Positions 35,059-43,821 of a stretch of DNA of 64,000 bases are shown here, in pieces (the first letter of the stretch is position 1; every line of letters starts with the position of its first letter). This DNA is from Tateyamaria sp. Alg231-49 (GTDB lineage: Bacteria; Pseudomonadota; Alphaproteobacteria; Rhodobacterales; Rhodobacteraceae). The position numbers and the translations under genes were made by a program. The notes beneath the pieces were generated by a model, which searched no databases, was not told the origin of the DNA, and saw only the letters and a list, made by a program, of their open reading frames with translations. The stretch is from contig NZ_FRFA01000003.1 of NCBI RefSeq assembly GCF_900143535.1, positions 326,687 to 390,686 on the forward strand, written 5' to 3'.

Positions 35059-35996
35059 CCTTTGGGGTCGGTCACCTGACGCGCCTTGCGTCGGTCCATC
35101 CCCAACTGCCGTTCGCGCCAGATGATCAGCACGCCGCCCAGAACGACCAGCGCTGCACCGGCCACCATGTTCAGCGTCGGCACTTCGGCAAAGACGAAGT
35201 ACCCGATGATTGCCGCAAAGATCAGCGATGCATAGTCGAACGGCGCAAGCATCGACGCCCCCCCGAACCGGTAGCTGGAGGTGACAAGGATTTGAGCCAC
35301 GCCCCCGACAAGACCGGCCCCGATCAGCAGAGTTGCATCAAATGCCGATGGGATCACCCAGCCAAATGGCAGGCTGAACAGGCTGAGAATGGTCGCCGTG
35401 AGTGAAAAGTAAAAGACGATTGCAGCGGTGTGCTCTGTCTTGACCAGCGTGCGGATATGTATTTGCACCAGCGCGCGCAGGATCGAGGCCCCGAGAACCA
35501 TCAGCGCGCCAATCGTGCCTGCCGTGCCCAGCGTATCGGCGTCCACGCTCAACCGAGGCCAGATCACGATCATTACGCCGACAAGGCCAAGGGCGACCGC
35601 GCTGATCCGAAACAGGCGCACCGTTTCACCAAGCATAACTGCCGCCAAAATGACGGTGAACATCGGCGTGGCATACCCGATCGCTGTCACTTCGGGCAGG
35701 GGCAGCAAACCCAGACCCGCAAAGGTCAGCGCCATCGCAGTGGTGCCAAACAGTCCGCGCCAGATGTGACCCATCAGGTTCACCGGCACCAGCGCCTGAC
35801 GCAAATCACCCCGATGCCAGATCCAAATCATGATGATGGGCATGGCAAAGAGAGAACGAAAGAACACCGCCTGCCCGGCAGGCACAGACTGCGTCGCCTC
35901 TTTGATCATCGCGGCCATGACCATGAACAAAAACACCGCCGTCAGCTTGAGGCCGATGGCGGTGCCGGGTTTGTTCTGGGTCGTGGGTGCTTTCAT
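35055..35996 (-). CDS. EamA-family (DMT) transporter
   Basis: A 313-residue membrane protein with ten hydrophobic segments in two EamA repeats (AVFFRSLFAMPIIMIWIW and LPEVTAIGYATPMFTVILAA in the first; VFYFSLTATILSLFSLPFGW and FDYASLIFAAIIGYFVFAEV in the second). The R-S-L-F pattern fits the RhtA/YdcZ-like exporters of this superfamily. The substrate is unknown. It is not close to the EamA gene at 16169, and shares only the superfamily. A basic tail (RRKARQ) lies in the cytoplasm. Confidence 0.85.
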   Translation of the reverse strand: MKAPTTQNKPGTAIGLKLTAVFLFMVMAAMIKEATQSVPAGQAVFFRSLFAMPIIMIWIWHRGDLRQALVPVNLMGHIWRGLFGTTAMALTFAGLGLLPLPEVTAIGYATPMFTVILAAVMLGETVRLFRISAVALGLVGVMIVIWPRLSVDADTLGTAGTIGALMVLGASILRALVQIHIRTLVKTEHTAAIVFYFSLTATILSLFSLPFGWVIPSAFDATLLIGAGLVGGVAQILVTSSYRFGGASMLAPFDYASLIFAAIIGYFVFAEVPTLNMVAGAALVVLGGVLIIWRERQLGMDRRKARQVTDPKG

Positions 35997-36038
35997 GTTA
36001 CGGAACTCATGAAGGGTTCCGTGTCAGGTGGCAAGGTG

Positions 36039-36431
36039 TCAGTTGATCGCGGCGACACCCAAAGGCACGTTGAACTTCAAGCACCAGATGTAGACTTGGT
36101 TGAAATCGGCGGGGTTCACACCTGCAGGCACGGTAAAGGACTGCTTACCGTTCAGGGATTTCAGCAGGCCCATGCCTGTGGCCTTGTCATACTTGCCATC
36201 TTTGCCGAACCCAACGCGCGGGTCAGGTGCGCCATCAAGGCTGAAGTCGGCGCCAAGGACAACTGTGTGGCTGCCATCGTCGTTCTTGATGACCTCAACG
36301 CCACCTGTGGTGATGTGATCGGATGCGCCTGTGAACGTCCCGGATGCGACGGCACCCGCATCTGCGGCGTTTGAGAATGCGATGAAGCCCGCCAAAGCGA
36401 TGGCGAAGACGGTTGAGAAAACTTTGAACAT
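36039..36431 (-). CDS. DM13 domain-containing exported protein
   Basis: A 130-residue protein with a signal peptide (MFKVFSTVFAIALAGFIAFS) and one DM13 domain: GTFTGASDHITTGG, VLGADFSLDGAPDPRVGFGK, GLLKSLNGKQSFTVPAG, and a C-terminal VYIWCLKFNVPLGVAAI with the single conserved Cys. DM13 domains are thought to be haem- or redox-related and occur in extracellular proteins of animals and bacteria; no reaction is proven. AAAGGATC precedes the ATG at 36431. A TetR-type regulator gene lies opposite, with a paired inverted repeat between them, so it is probably repressed by that protein. Confidence 0.75.
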   Translation of the reverse strand: MFKVFSTVFAIALAGFIAFSNAADAGAVASGTFTGASDHITTGGVEVIKNDDGSHTVVLGADFSLDGAPDPRVGFGKDGKYDKATGMGLLKSLNGKQSFTVPAGVNPADFNQVYIWCLKFNVPLGVAAIN

Positions 36432-36474
36432 GTCGTTGATCCTTTGCGGGGTTCGTTTGGTTGTGATCCACACC

Positions 36475-36542
36475 TAACATTTGGAACCGATCAGTTCAAA
36501 ACACGTAAATGTGAGTTATAGACTAAACAGTTCCGAATGTTA
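36475..36542. promoter_or_regulatory. Paired inverted repeats between the DM13 and TetR genes
   Basis: TAACATTTGGAACCG (36475-36489) and CAGTTCCGAATGTTA (36528-36542) are inverted copies, matching at 13 of 15 positions, with centres 53 bp apart (about five helical turns). The left copy overlaps GAAC-N6-GTTC at 36484-36497. They fill the 147-base gap between the divergent DM13 and TetR genes and are likely operators of the TetR-family protein. Confidence 0.6.
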
Positions 36543-36577
36543 TATGAGAGGGGAAAGCCCGTTTTGGAGACAGCATT

Positions 36578-37159
36578 ATGGCACGCCCCCGTTCCTTTGA
36601 CACCGATCAAGCCATCGACAAAGCCATGCAGGTCTTTTGGACCCATGGGTACGAGGGCGCGTCCCTACCTGATTTGCTCGACGGCATGGGCCTGACCCGC
36701 GGGAGTCTTTACAAAGCCTTTACCGACAAGAAGACGCTGTTTCTAAAAGTGTTGGACCACTACGAGGGGCAAGCCGTGAAGGCCGGTGTCACCCTGCTGA
36801 CGGATCCTGCGATTCCCAACGGGGCAGAACGTATTCTGACGATGTTCACCAATTCTTACCGCGCCGTGACTCAGGGAGACCGGCGTGGCTGTTTGCTGTG
36901 CACCGCCGCCGCCGGCCCCAGCATGTATGACGACGAGATTGCCCAAGCCGTGTCCGCAGGGCTTGGAGCGATGCGCGATGGAATTGACGAGGCACTCAAG
37001 GCCTCACCCAAACACAAGGACATGTCAGACGACGCGCGCGGCGCGCTCGCCGATATGCTGATCTCTCAGTATGTGGGGCTGCGCACCATGGCGCGTGCGC
37101 GCATTGATGAGGCGACGCTTGGAAACGTGGTCCGATCTGTCCGCGTTTTGTTGTCTTAG
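36578..37159 (+). CDS. TetR/AcrR-family transcriptional regulator
   Basis: A 193-residue regulator. The N-terminal TetR DNA-binding domain is [20 protein letters not shown], then [19 protein letters not shown]; the remainder is a ligand-binding helical domain with [19 protein letters not shown]. The cysteine pair CLLC could be a sensor for thiol-reactive ligands. The ATG has GGAGACAGC upstream. It diverges from the DM13 protein gene and probably controls both. Its stop is interlocked with that of convergent aroC. Confidence 0.88.
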   Translation: MARPRSFDTDQAIDKAMQVFWTHGYEGASLPDLLDGMGLTRGSLYKAFTDKKTLFLKVLDHYEGQAVKAGVTLLTDPAIPNGAERILTMFTNSYRAVTQGDRRGCLLCTAAAGPSMYDDEIAQAVSAGLGAMRDGIDEALKASPKHKDMSDDARGALADMLISQYVGLRTMARARIDEATLGNVVRSVRVLLS

Positions 37160-38256
37160 CCGATCGGCCCGCGCACACCACCCGTCTGACCACGATCCAG
37201 CAGCAGGTGATCAAGGACCACGCAAGCCATCATCGCCTCGCCCACGGGTACGGCGCGGATGCCCACGCAAGGGTCATGGCGGCCTTTTGTGATGATCTCG
37301 GCAGGTTCGCCCGCTTTGGTGATGGTCTGGCGGGTTTGCAGAATGGACGAGGTCGGTTTGACTGCAAAGCGCACCACGATGTCCTGTCCGGTTGAGATAC
37401 CGCCAAGAATGCCGCCAGCGTGGTTCGAAGAATACTCTGGCCCATCAGACCCCATCGTGATCTCGTCAGCGTTCAATTCACCCGTCAGCATCGCGGCAGA
37501 CATGCCTTCACCAATCTCGACACCTTTGACGGCGTTGATGGACATCATGGCGGCGGCCAGATCAGTGTCGAGTTTGCCATAGATCGGTGCGCCCAACCCG
37601 GCGGGCACGTTTCGGGCGACAACTTCGATCACCGCCCCTACGGACGATCCCGATTTGCGCAAACCATCCAGATACTCGGCCCACGTCTCGGCCGCTGTTG
37701 CATCCGGCACCCAGAACGGGTTCTGATCGATCTGGCCCCAATCAAAGTTCGCACGATCAATCTCGTGCGTGCCCATGCGGGTCATGTAACCCTTGATTTC
37801 GACCTTGGGTGCGAGATGGGAAAGGGCTGCGCGGGCCACGCCGCTGGCCGCCACGCGCGATGCGGTTTCACGCGCCGAAGACCGCCCGCCACCGCGATAG
37901 TCGCGAATGCCGTATTTCTGCCAATAGGAGATATCGGCATGACCGGGCCGGAACTTTTCGACGATATCGCCATAGTCCTTGGAACGTTGGTCGGTGTTCT
38001 CGATCATCAACTGGATTGGTGTGCCAGTTGTCTTGCCCTCAAACACCCCGGACAGGATTTTGACCGCATCGGGTTCGCGCCGCTGTGTGGTGTATTTGTT
38101 TTGGCCGGGTTTGCGTTTGTCGAGCCATGTTTGGATCATGTCCTCGTCAATCGTCACGCCGGGAGGGCACCCATCCACGGTCGCGCCCAGCGCAGGCCCA
38201 TGGCTTTCGCCCCATGTGGTCACGCGAAAAAGATGGCCAAATGTGTTGAACGACAT
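37156..38256 (-). CDS. aroC: Chorismate synthase
   Basis: A 366-residue enzyme with the family signatures [18 protein letters not shown] near the N-terminus, [20 protein letters not shown] (second signature), and [17 protein letters not shown] near the C-terminus. With reduced FMN it turns EPSP into chorismate, the last step of the shikimate pathway. The ATG at 38256 is set by GGAGTACACTTC. An open frame to 38499 carries no family sequence. It is convergent with tetR, with interlocked stops. Length is usual for the family (350-390). Confidence 0.95.
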   Translation of the reverse strand: MSFNTFGHLFRVTTWGESHGPALGATVDGCPPGVTIDEDMIQTWLDKRKPGQNKYTTQRREPDAVKILSGVFEGKTTGTPIQLMIENTDQRSKDYGDIVEKFRPGHADISYWQKYGIRDYRGGGRSSARETASRVAASGVARAALSHLAPKVEIKGYMTRMGTHEIDRANFDWGQIDQNPFWVPDATAAETWAEYLDGLRKSGSSVGAVIEVVARNVPAGLGAPIYGKLDTDLAAAMMSINAVKGVEIGEGMSAAMLTGELNADEITMGSDGPEYSSNHAGGILGGISTGQDIVVRFAVKPTSSILQTRQTITKAGEPAEIITKGRHDPCVGIRAVPVGEAMMACVVLDHLLLDRGQTGGVRGPIG

Positions 38257-38483
38257 GAAGTGTACTCCGAAAACCGACCACGCGGGACATACGCTGCGGG
38301 CTGTCCGTTGCCAAGTCCGTTGGGGATTTGTTGCTTGGGTGCTGATCCCTACCCTTACGGGTCCAACAAACGGGTCAAGCGCTATGACGCTCGTGCCGCC
38401 AGCACTACTATAAGAGACCGTGGCTGAGTGTCGCTCCTCGGGCGCTTGCCGTTTAGTGGACACCCTCCTATACCTCTTTTTAC

Positions 38484-38562
38484 CTCGGGGTGCTGGCAAC
38501 AGCTGAGATGCAATGATGCGAACCCGTTGAACCTGAACCGGTTAACACCGGCGGAGGGAAGG
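38484..38562 (+). ncRNA. TPP riboswitch (THI element) of thiBPQ
   Basis: The conserved THI-box blocks appear in order: CGGGGTGCTGGC at about 38486-38497, GCTGAGATG at 38502-38510 (the pyrimidine-binding CUGAGA), ACCCGTTGAACCTGA at 38522-38536, GGTTAACACCGGCGGAGGGAA ending near 38560 (the pyrophosphate side with the late GGGAAGG). It lies 52 bases upstream of the thiB start, so thiamine pyrophosphate is expected to switch the transporter operon off. Confidence 0.93.
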
Positions 38563-38614
38563 TTTGGATCACCCAACACCTATTTCCCGCCGTCTTTCTT
38601 TATTGGAGGATGCG

Positions 38615-39595
38615 ATGAAGTATCTGATGACAACTGCTGCTGTGCTGGCTGCCAGCGTGGCTTGGGCTGAGACGCCCGTTCTGACTGTATATGCGGGGGA
38701 TTACTTTACCTCCGAATGGGGTCCCGGCCCCAAGATCGAAGCGGGTTTCGAAGAAATCTGCGAGTGCGATCTGGAGTTTTCCACGGGCGATTTGATGCCG
38801 CGCCTTTTGCTTGAGGGCGCGCGGACCAAGGCTGATGTGGTCATTGGCCTGACCACCGACGTCACCGCCAAGGCCCGCGCCACTGAACTGTTTGCCCCGC
38901 ACGGGCAGGACAACAGCGCGCTGACCCTGCCGATTGTGTGGGACGATGAGATTTTCCTGCCCTTCAACTACGGCCACACAGCGTTCATTTATGACGAAAC
39001 CCGCATAGAGACACCCCCGGCCAGTTTTGCGGACTTGCTGGCGATGGACGACGATATCAAGATCGTCATTCAGGACCCGCGCACGTCGATCTCGGGCCTT
39101 GCGCTCGTGTTGTGGGTGCAAGCGGTCTACGGAGACAAGGCAGCGGACGCTTGGGCGCAGTTGTCGCCCAAGATCCTGACCGTAACCAAGGACTGGTCGG
39201 CCAGCTACGGTTTGTTCACCGATGGTGAGGCGGATATGGTTCTGAGCTACACCACTTCACCCGCCTATCACATGTTCGCTGAAGAGGATTTCACCAAGAA
39301 GGCTGCGATCTTCCCTGAGGGTCACTATTTCATGGCAGAGACCGTGGGCAAAGTTGCCGCCACGGATCAGCCGGAACTGGCGGATGCTTTTATGGCATAC
39401 GTGATGAGCACGGATTTCCAGACGTTGATCCCAACGGCAAACTGGTCGCTGCCGTCTGCGCTGCCAGAGGATCAGTGGCCCGAAGGTTGGGCGCAATTGC
39501 CCCTGCCGGAAAAGGTGCTGTTCTATTCGGAAACTGAGGCGGCAGAGGTGCAGGCACAGGCCATCGAGACATGGCGCGCCACACTCAGCCAATAA
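38615..39595 (+). CDS. thiB: Thiamine ABC transporter substrate-binding protein
   Basis: A 326-residue periplasmic binding protein with a signal peptide of 19 residues (ending AWAETP). It has LTVYAGDYFTSEWGPG, CDLEFSTGDLMPRLLLEGAR, DVVIGLT and PRTSISGLALVLWVQ, the ThiB pattern that follows YSGYF-type sequence. It catches thiamine or its phosphates for the ThiP-ThiQ complex. GGAGG lies six bases before the ATG at 38615. The TPP riboswitch upstream supports the assignment. thiP starts inside its last 25 bases. Confidence 0.92.
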   Translation: MKYLMTTAAVLAASVAWAETPVLTVYAGDYFTSEWGPGPKIEAGFEEICECDLEFSTGDLMPRLLLEGARTKADVVIGLTTDVTAKARATELFAPHGQDNSALTLPIVWDDEIFLPFNYGHTAFIYDETRIETPPASFADLLAMDDDIKIVIQDPRTSISGLALVLWVQAVYGDKAADAWAQLSPKILTVTKDWSASYGLFTDGEADMVLSYTTSPAYHMFAEEDFTKKAAIFPEGHYFMAETVGKVAATDQPELADAFMAYVMSTDFQTLIPTANWSLPSALPEDQWPEGWAQLPLPEKVLFYSETEAAEVQAQAIETWRATLSQ

Positions 39596-41133
39596 AAACT
39601 TCGACGCTCACGGGGCCAATCGCGGCGGGATCGGTATTCTTTCTGATCCTAGCGGCGCTGGCCGCCGTGGCGTCAAAGGCCCAATGGCCCGTGACATTCG
39701 GTGTCGCGGATTGGGCCGCCTTGCGCTTTACCGTATGGCAGTCGTTTCTGTCGGCCTTGGTCAGCGTCGTGTTTGCGATTCCTGTGGCGCGGGCCTTGGC
39801 ACGCCGTCGTTTTGTCGGGCGGGGGCTGCTGGTCACCTTGCTGGGTGCACCGTTTATCTTGCCGGTGATTGTGGCCGTGATGGGCCTGCTCGTTGTGTTT
39901 GGCAGGTCCGGATGGGTCAGCCAGGGGCTGGGGCTGTTCGGATTGCCGCCACTGTCCATCTATGGGCTGAACGGCGTCGTACTGGCCCATGTGTTTTTCA
40001 ATCTTCCCTTGGCCACGCGCCTGATCCTGCAAGGTTGGCAGGCGATCCCGGCAGAGCAGTTTCGCCTTGCCGGGCAGTTGGGTTTGCCCCCTGTGGTCGT
40101 TTTTCGCACGTTGGAATGGCCCGTTTTGCGGCAGGTTGTACCGGGGGCATTTGCCCTGATCTTTGTCATTTGCCTGACCAGCTTTGCCGTGGCGCTCACC
40201 CTTGGGGGTGGGCCACGTGCGACGACGATTGAGTTGGCCATCTATCAGGCCTTCCGCTTTGAGTTCGATCTGGGCCGCGCCGCGATGCTGAGCCTTTTGC
40301 AACTGGTTGTGGCCGGGTCAGCGGCGGTGGCGGCGTTGTGGATGCTGCCACCTATCGCGGCGCAAATGGGCCGCGACCGCCCGGTGCAACGTTGGGATGC
40401 GCGCGGAGCGGGGCTGCGCGCTTTGGACACGATGTGGATCGGTCTGGCGGCGACGTTTTTACTGGTGCCGTTGGGCGCGATCGCGGCCTCCGGGCTGGCC
40501 GGATTGGGCCAGATGCCGTCGCAGGTCTGGTCTGCGGCCTGGACGTCCGCGTGGGTCGCGGCACTCAGCACCGTGGTGCTTGTTGCGTTGGCCTTGCCCA
40601 TCTCGATGTGGCTGGCACAAACGCGCTGGGGCGGGGCGGAGGCGTTGACGCTTGTCGGCCTTGCCGCCTCTCCGCTGATGATTGGGACGGGGTGGTTCAT
40701 CCTGATCAATCCATTTGCCGCGCCAACGCAGTTTGCGCTGATCGTAACGGCACTGGTCAATGCGATGATGTCCCTGCCCTTTGCAGTGCGTATCCTGATG
40801 CCTGCGATGAGACAGGTGATCGCGGAATACGGACGCCTGAGCGCGAGCTTGGGTCTCTCTGGTTTGGCTTTGTGGCGCATTGTCGTGCTGCCGCGTGTTC
40901 GCGCGCCGCTGGGTTTTGCCGCTGGCTTGGCAGCCGCCCTGTCGGTCGGGGATCTGGGCGTTGTGGCCTTGTTTGCGGACGGGGATCGCGCAACGCTGCC
41001 ATTGCAGATGTACCGGTTGATGGGCAGCTACCGGACGGATGCGGCCGCGGGGGCAGCCTTGTTGCTGCTGACACTGGCACTGGGGATGTTCTGGGCGTGC
41101 GATGCGTGGGGGCGACGACATGCTGAAGGTTGA
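39571..41133 (+). CDS. thiP: Thiamine ABC transporter permease
   Basis: A 520-residue fused permease with about twelve membrane segments in two repeats. Each repeat has an EAA-type loop to dock the ATPase: EQFRLAGQLGLPPVVVFRTL in the first half and EYGRLSASLGLSGLALWRIV in the second. Escherichia coli ThiP (536 residues) has the same duplicated build. It carries thiamine across the inner membrane with ThiB and ThiQ. It overlaps thiB by 25 bases and thiQ by 14, so all three are made in one translation unit. Confidence 0.92.
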   Translation: MARHTQPIKTSTLTGPIAAGSVFFLILAALAAVASKAQWPVTFGVADWAALRFTVWQSFLSALVSVVFAIPVARALARRRFVGRGLLVTLLGAPFILPVIVAVMGLLVVFGRSGWVSQGLGLFGLPPLSIYGLNGVVLAHVFFNLPLATRLILQGWQAIPAEQFRLAGQLGLPPVVVFRTLEWPVLRQVVPGAFALIFVICLTSFAVALTLGGGPRATTIELAIYQAFRFEFDLGRAAMLSLLQLVVAGSAAVAALWMLPPIAAQMGRDRPVQRWDARGAGLRALDTMWIGLAATFLLVPLGAIAASGLAGLGQMPSQVWSAAWTSAWVAALSTVVLVALALPISMWLAQTRWGGAEALTLVGLAASPLMIGTGWFILINPFAAPTQFALIVTALVNAMMSLPFAVRILMPAMRQVIAEYGRLSASLGLSGLALWRIVVLPRVRAPLGFAAGLAAALSVGDLGVVALFADGDRATLPLQMYRLMGSYRTDAAAGAALLLLTLALGMFWACDAWGRRHAEG

Positions 41134-41812
41134 AGGATTAAAGATCAGTTTAGGCGGCTTTGCATTGCAGGCCAGTTTCGAGGTGGATGCAGGTCAGCGA
41201 GTCGCTGTGATTGGGCCGTCGGGCGCGGGAAAATCGACCCTACTTGGGGCGATTGGAGGGTATATCCCGTCTGAGGGCCGCATCGACGTGGGCGGGAAAG
41301 ATGTAAGCAACGCCGCCCCGGACCAGCGCGGCATCGCGATGCTGTTTCAGGACGGGAACCTGTTTCCGCACCTGACGCTGGCACAGAATGTCGGGCTGGG
41401 CTTGCGCCCGTCCCTGCGGTTGACCGATGGCGAACGGGCACGCGTTTCCGAGGCCCTTGATCAGGTTGGATTGGCTGCGTTTGAGGCCCGCAAACCGGGC
41501 GACGTCTCTGGTGGGCAGCAAAGCCGAGCGGCCCTTGCCCGCGTGCTGGTACAAGGCAAGCCGCTTTTGCTGCTTGATGAACCCTTTGCTGCCCTTGGCC
41601 CGGCCTTGCGAGGGGAAATGCTGGATCTGACAAGTACGGTTGCACGGGATACAGGCGCGACCGTTTTGATGATCACCCACGCGCCCGAAGACGCGGAACG
41701 GGCGGCAGATCATGTGATCTTTGTGGACGAGGGGCGGGTTGAACCGCCCCAGCCCGTGTCCGAGATCATGTCAAACCCGCCCCCTGCTTTGCGCGCCTAT
41801 CTAGGCCGCTGA
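41120..41812 (+). CDS. thiQ: Thiamine ABC transporter ATP-binding protein
   Basis: A 230-residue ATPase with Walker A GPSGAGKSTLL, Q-loop MLFQDGNLFPHLT, the ABC signature VSGGQQSRAALARVL, Walker B PLLLLDEPFAALGP and the switch His in MITHAPEDAE. It drives ThiP. The ATG at 41120 has GGGGGCGAC upstream. Its stop (41812) overlaps the 3' end of convergent ribH by 12 bases, an unusually deep overlap that leaves no room for a terminator between the two. Confidence 0.93.
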   Translation: MLKVEGLKISLGGFALQASFEVDAGQRVAVIGPSGAGKSTLLGAIGGYIPSEGRIDVGGKDVSNAAPDQRGIAMLFQDGNLFPHLTLAQNVGLGLRPSLRLTDGERARVSEALDQVGLAAFEARKPGDVSGGQQSRAALARVLVQGKPLLLLDEPFAALGPALRGEMLDLTSTVARDTGATVLMITHAPEDAERAADHVIFVDEGRVEPPQPVSEIMSNPPPALRAYLGR

Positions 41813-42241
41813 GCGCAAAGCCTTCCGTGTGTCGAGGATGCCAAGTGCGGCTTGCGCGGCCTCGCGTCCCTTGGTCACAAAGTGGTCTGCATAGATCGTC
41901 TTGTGATGCTCCGTTTCCTGAAACTGGTGCGGCGTCAAAGACACGGACAGAACCGGCACTCCGGTTTTCAAACCGACCTGCATAAGACCATCCACCACAG
42001 CGGAGGCGACAAAGTCATGTCGGTAGATACCGCCATCCACAACTAGCGCGGCACATATGATAGCGTCATAGCGCCCGGATTCGGCCAGGGTCTGGGCCAT
42101 CAGCGGCATCTCGAAAGCGCCGGGAACGTCATAAGCATCAACCTGAGACGGCAGGATCAATTCGGTAAAGCCCTGATAGGCACAGTCGACTATGTCGGCG
42201 TGCCAGCGGGCTTTGACGAATGCGAAGCGGGTGTGTGTCAT
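41801..42241 (-). CDS. ribH: 6,7-dimethyl-8-ribityllumazine synthase (RibH2 type)
   Basis: A 146-residue lumazine synthase. It has TRFAFVKARWHADIVDCAYQG, DAYDVPGAFEMPLMAQTLAE and GIYRHDFVASAVVDGLMQVG with the catalytic His; the SLTPHQFQETEHH segment is typical of the decameric Brucella-like RibH2. It joins the ribityl pyrimidine with 3,4-dihydroxybutanone phosphate, the step before riboflavin. An FMN riboswitch lies 84 bases upstream on the same strand. It stands alone, away from other rib genes. TTTAGGAGAAAAC-like sequence (AAAGGAGAAAACCG) precedes the ATG. Confidence 0.93.
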   Translation of the reverse strand: MTHTRFAFVKARWHADIVDCAYQGFTELILPSQVDAYDVPGAFEMPLMAQTLAESGRYDAIICAALVVDGGIYRHDFVASAVVDGLMQVGLKTGVPVLSVSLTPHQFQETEHHKTIYADHFVTKGREAAQAALGILDTRKALRSAA

Positions 42242-42324
42242 CGGTTTTCTCCTTTAGGTTCAGACACGTCACCCAAGGCGATTGCGCACAGAGACGCGCA
42301 CCATTGTGGGTGCGGCAACTGCAC

Positions 42325-42478
42325 GTTCTCTTTCATCCGGACTATGACCGTCGGCTCAGGCTTCTCACCTGATCTGCTGGACCCTCGTCAAAGACGAGGC
42401 GCTCGCGGGCTGGCAGATCACCAATTGATGTGGGCCTGCATACCGCCGGTGGGGAATTTCGCCCCGCCCTGAGAACAG
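42325..42478 (-). ncRNA. FMN riboswitch (RFN element) of ribH
   Basis: Read leftwards, the RFN blocks come in order: CAGGGCGGGGCGAAATTCCC then CACCGGCGGTATG (about 42471-42439), AGCCCGCGAGCGC (about 42412-42400), GGTCCAGCAGATCAGGTGAG (about 42384-42365), AGCCTGAGCCGAC, GGTCATAGTCCGGATGAAAG, and AGAAC at the 3' end (42325). All helices of the family can be placed. FMN binding is expected to stop ribH expression. The divergent FMN-binding protein gene starts only 64 bases away. Confidence 0.93.
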
Positions 42479-42541
42479 CACAAGGTTGCCAAGTTGCACG
42501 TCCCAAGGCAAGAGGGACACGACGTAGAACGGACCAAAACC

Positions 42542-43159
42542 ATGCACCCAAACCCCGTGTTTCATGACCAGACAGCGCAGGACAACATTGCCTTTGCGCG
42601 CGAGCGTGCCTTTGGCATTCTCGCCATCAATCATGATGCTGGCCCTGTGATGGCGCATGTGCCGTTCCTGATTGATGAGGATGCGGGCCATTTGCATCTG
42701 CACCTTGTCCGCTCCAACCCGATTGCCCGCGCCTTGAAATCGCCACTGCCGGCACGGATCGCCGTGAGCGGGCCGGATGGATATGTCTCTCCCGACTGGT
42801 ACGAAGTCACGGATCAGGTGCCCACGTGGAACTATGTCGCCGTGCATCTGACCGGCACTCTGGAACTGCGCCAGCACGAAGAGATGCGGGCCCTGTTGGA
42901 TCGTCAGTCAAAACACTTTGAAGATCAGTTGGCGCCCAAAGCCCCTTGGATGACCAACAAGATGACGCCTGAGGTACTGGACAAGATGATGCGCCAGATT
43001 GTGCCCTGCCGGATGAAGATCGAGGGTGTCGATGGCACATGGAAACTGAACCAGAACAAACCCGATGACGTTCGGCTGCGCGCGGCTGACTATATGGATG
43101 CCTATGGGATGGGCAGTGAGGCGCGGGCGCTTGCCGCCCTTATGCGTGGGGCCAAGTAG
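42542..43159 (+). CDS. PaiB-like FMN-binding protein
   Basis: A 205-residue flavin-binding split-barrel protein of the PaiB (FMN-binding negative transcriptional regulator) family: MHPNPVFHD, FGILAINHDAGPVMAHVPFL, HLHLVRSNPIARAL, SPDWYEVTDQVPTWNYVAVH and IEGVDGTWKLNQNKPDDV. Bacillus PaiB takes part in control of sporulation and degradative enzymes; in proteobacteria the role is not clear and it may be a flavin enzyme. It is divergent from ribH, whose FMN riboswitch lies in the shared 300-base gap. The start is chosen by similarity; no strong ribosome site is seen. Confidence 0.85.
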   Translation: MHPNPVFHDQTAQDNIAFARERAFGILAINHDAGPVMAHVPFLIDEDAGHLHLHLVRSNPIARALKSPLPARIAVSGPDGYVSPDWYEVTDQVPTWNYVAVHLTGTLELRQHEEMRALLDRQSKHFEDQLAPKAPWMTNKMTPEVLDKMMRQIVPCRMKIEGVDGTWKLNQNKPDDVRLRAADYMDAYGMGSEARALAALMRGAK

Positions 43160-43218
43160 CCGACAGTGGACAGCGGCAGCGGCTCTGCTAGGGTCCGGCA
43201 AAACCGAAAGGATCCGTA

Positions 43219-43821
43219 ATGAAGCTGTATCACTCCCCCGCTTCACCATTTGTGCGCAAAGTCGTCGTTTTGCTTCATGAATTGGGCAAGGCCGATGACG
43301 TTGAACTGGCCACGGTCACCACTACGGCGCTCGCGTCGGACGCAAACCTGATGGCTGCGAATCCACTGGCGCGCCTGCCCGCACTGGAGCGACCCGAGGG
43401 CGTGACCTTATATGACAGCCGAGTGATCACAGCCTTTCTTGACGACCTCTATCAGGGTGGGATGTACCCCGAAGGCGGTCGCCGTTGGGAAACGCTGACG
43501 CTGGAGGCCACTGGTGACGGGATCATGGATAGTGCCGTGTCCATGGTTTATGAAATCCGGCTGCGGGATCCCGAGCAAGTGTCCGAACCTTGGATCGAGG
43601 CGCAGTGGGGCAAGGTGGAGCGCGGTCTCGATGCGCTCAACACCCGCTGGATGAGTCATTTGTCCGGGCCAGTTGGTGCCGGGCATATCTCGGTTGCTTG
43701 CGCGCTTGGATACCTCGATTTTCGCCATGAGGCCCGGGATTGGCGGCAAGGGCGCGCGATGCTTGCAGCCTGGTATGAGGGATTTTCGGCGCGACCCTCG
43801 ATGGCCGCCACGGCCCCCTGA
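43219..43821 (+). CDS. Glutathione S-transferase family protein
   Basis: A 200-residue GST. The thioredoxin-like N-terminal domain has MKLYHSPASPFVRKVVVLLH, with Ser and Tyr available near the active site, then NPLARLPALERPEG carrying the cis-Pro and TLYDSRVITAFL with the glutathione-binding Asp-Ser pair. The C-terminal helical domain has HISVACALGYLDFRH. It joins glutathione to electrophiles or acts as a thiol transferase. A ribosome site (AAAGGATCC) precedes the ATG. It lies 59 bases after the PaiB-like gene on the same strand. Confidence 0.88.
   Translation: MKLYHSPASPFVRKVVVLLHELGKADDVELATVTTTALASDANLMAANPLARLPALERPEGVTLYDSRVITAFLDDLYQGGMYPEGGRRWETLTLEATGDGIMDSAVSMVYEIRLRDPEQVSEPWIEAQWGKVERGLDALNTRWMSHLSGPVGAGHISVACALGYLDFRHEARDWRQGRAMLAAWYEGFSARPSMAATAP

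Noticed and set aside
35430..36374. A 314-residue frame opposite the EamA and DM13 genes
   Set aside because: It runs antisense to two clear genes and has the His/Arg/Gln-rich make-up of a GC-rich shadow frame.
38257..38499. An N-terminal extension of chorismate synthase
   Set aside because: The frame is open, but the extra 81 residues do not resemble the family, and a ribosome site marks the start at 38256.
39673..40302. A Gln/His/Lys-rich frame opposite thiP
   Set aside because: Antisense to an intact permease; composition is that of a shadow of membrane codons.
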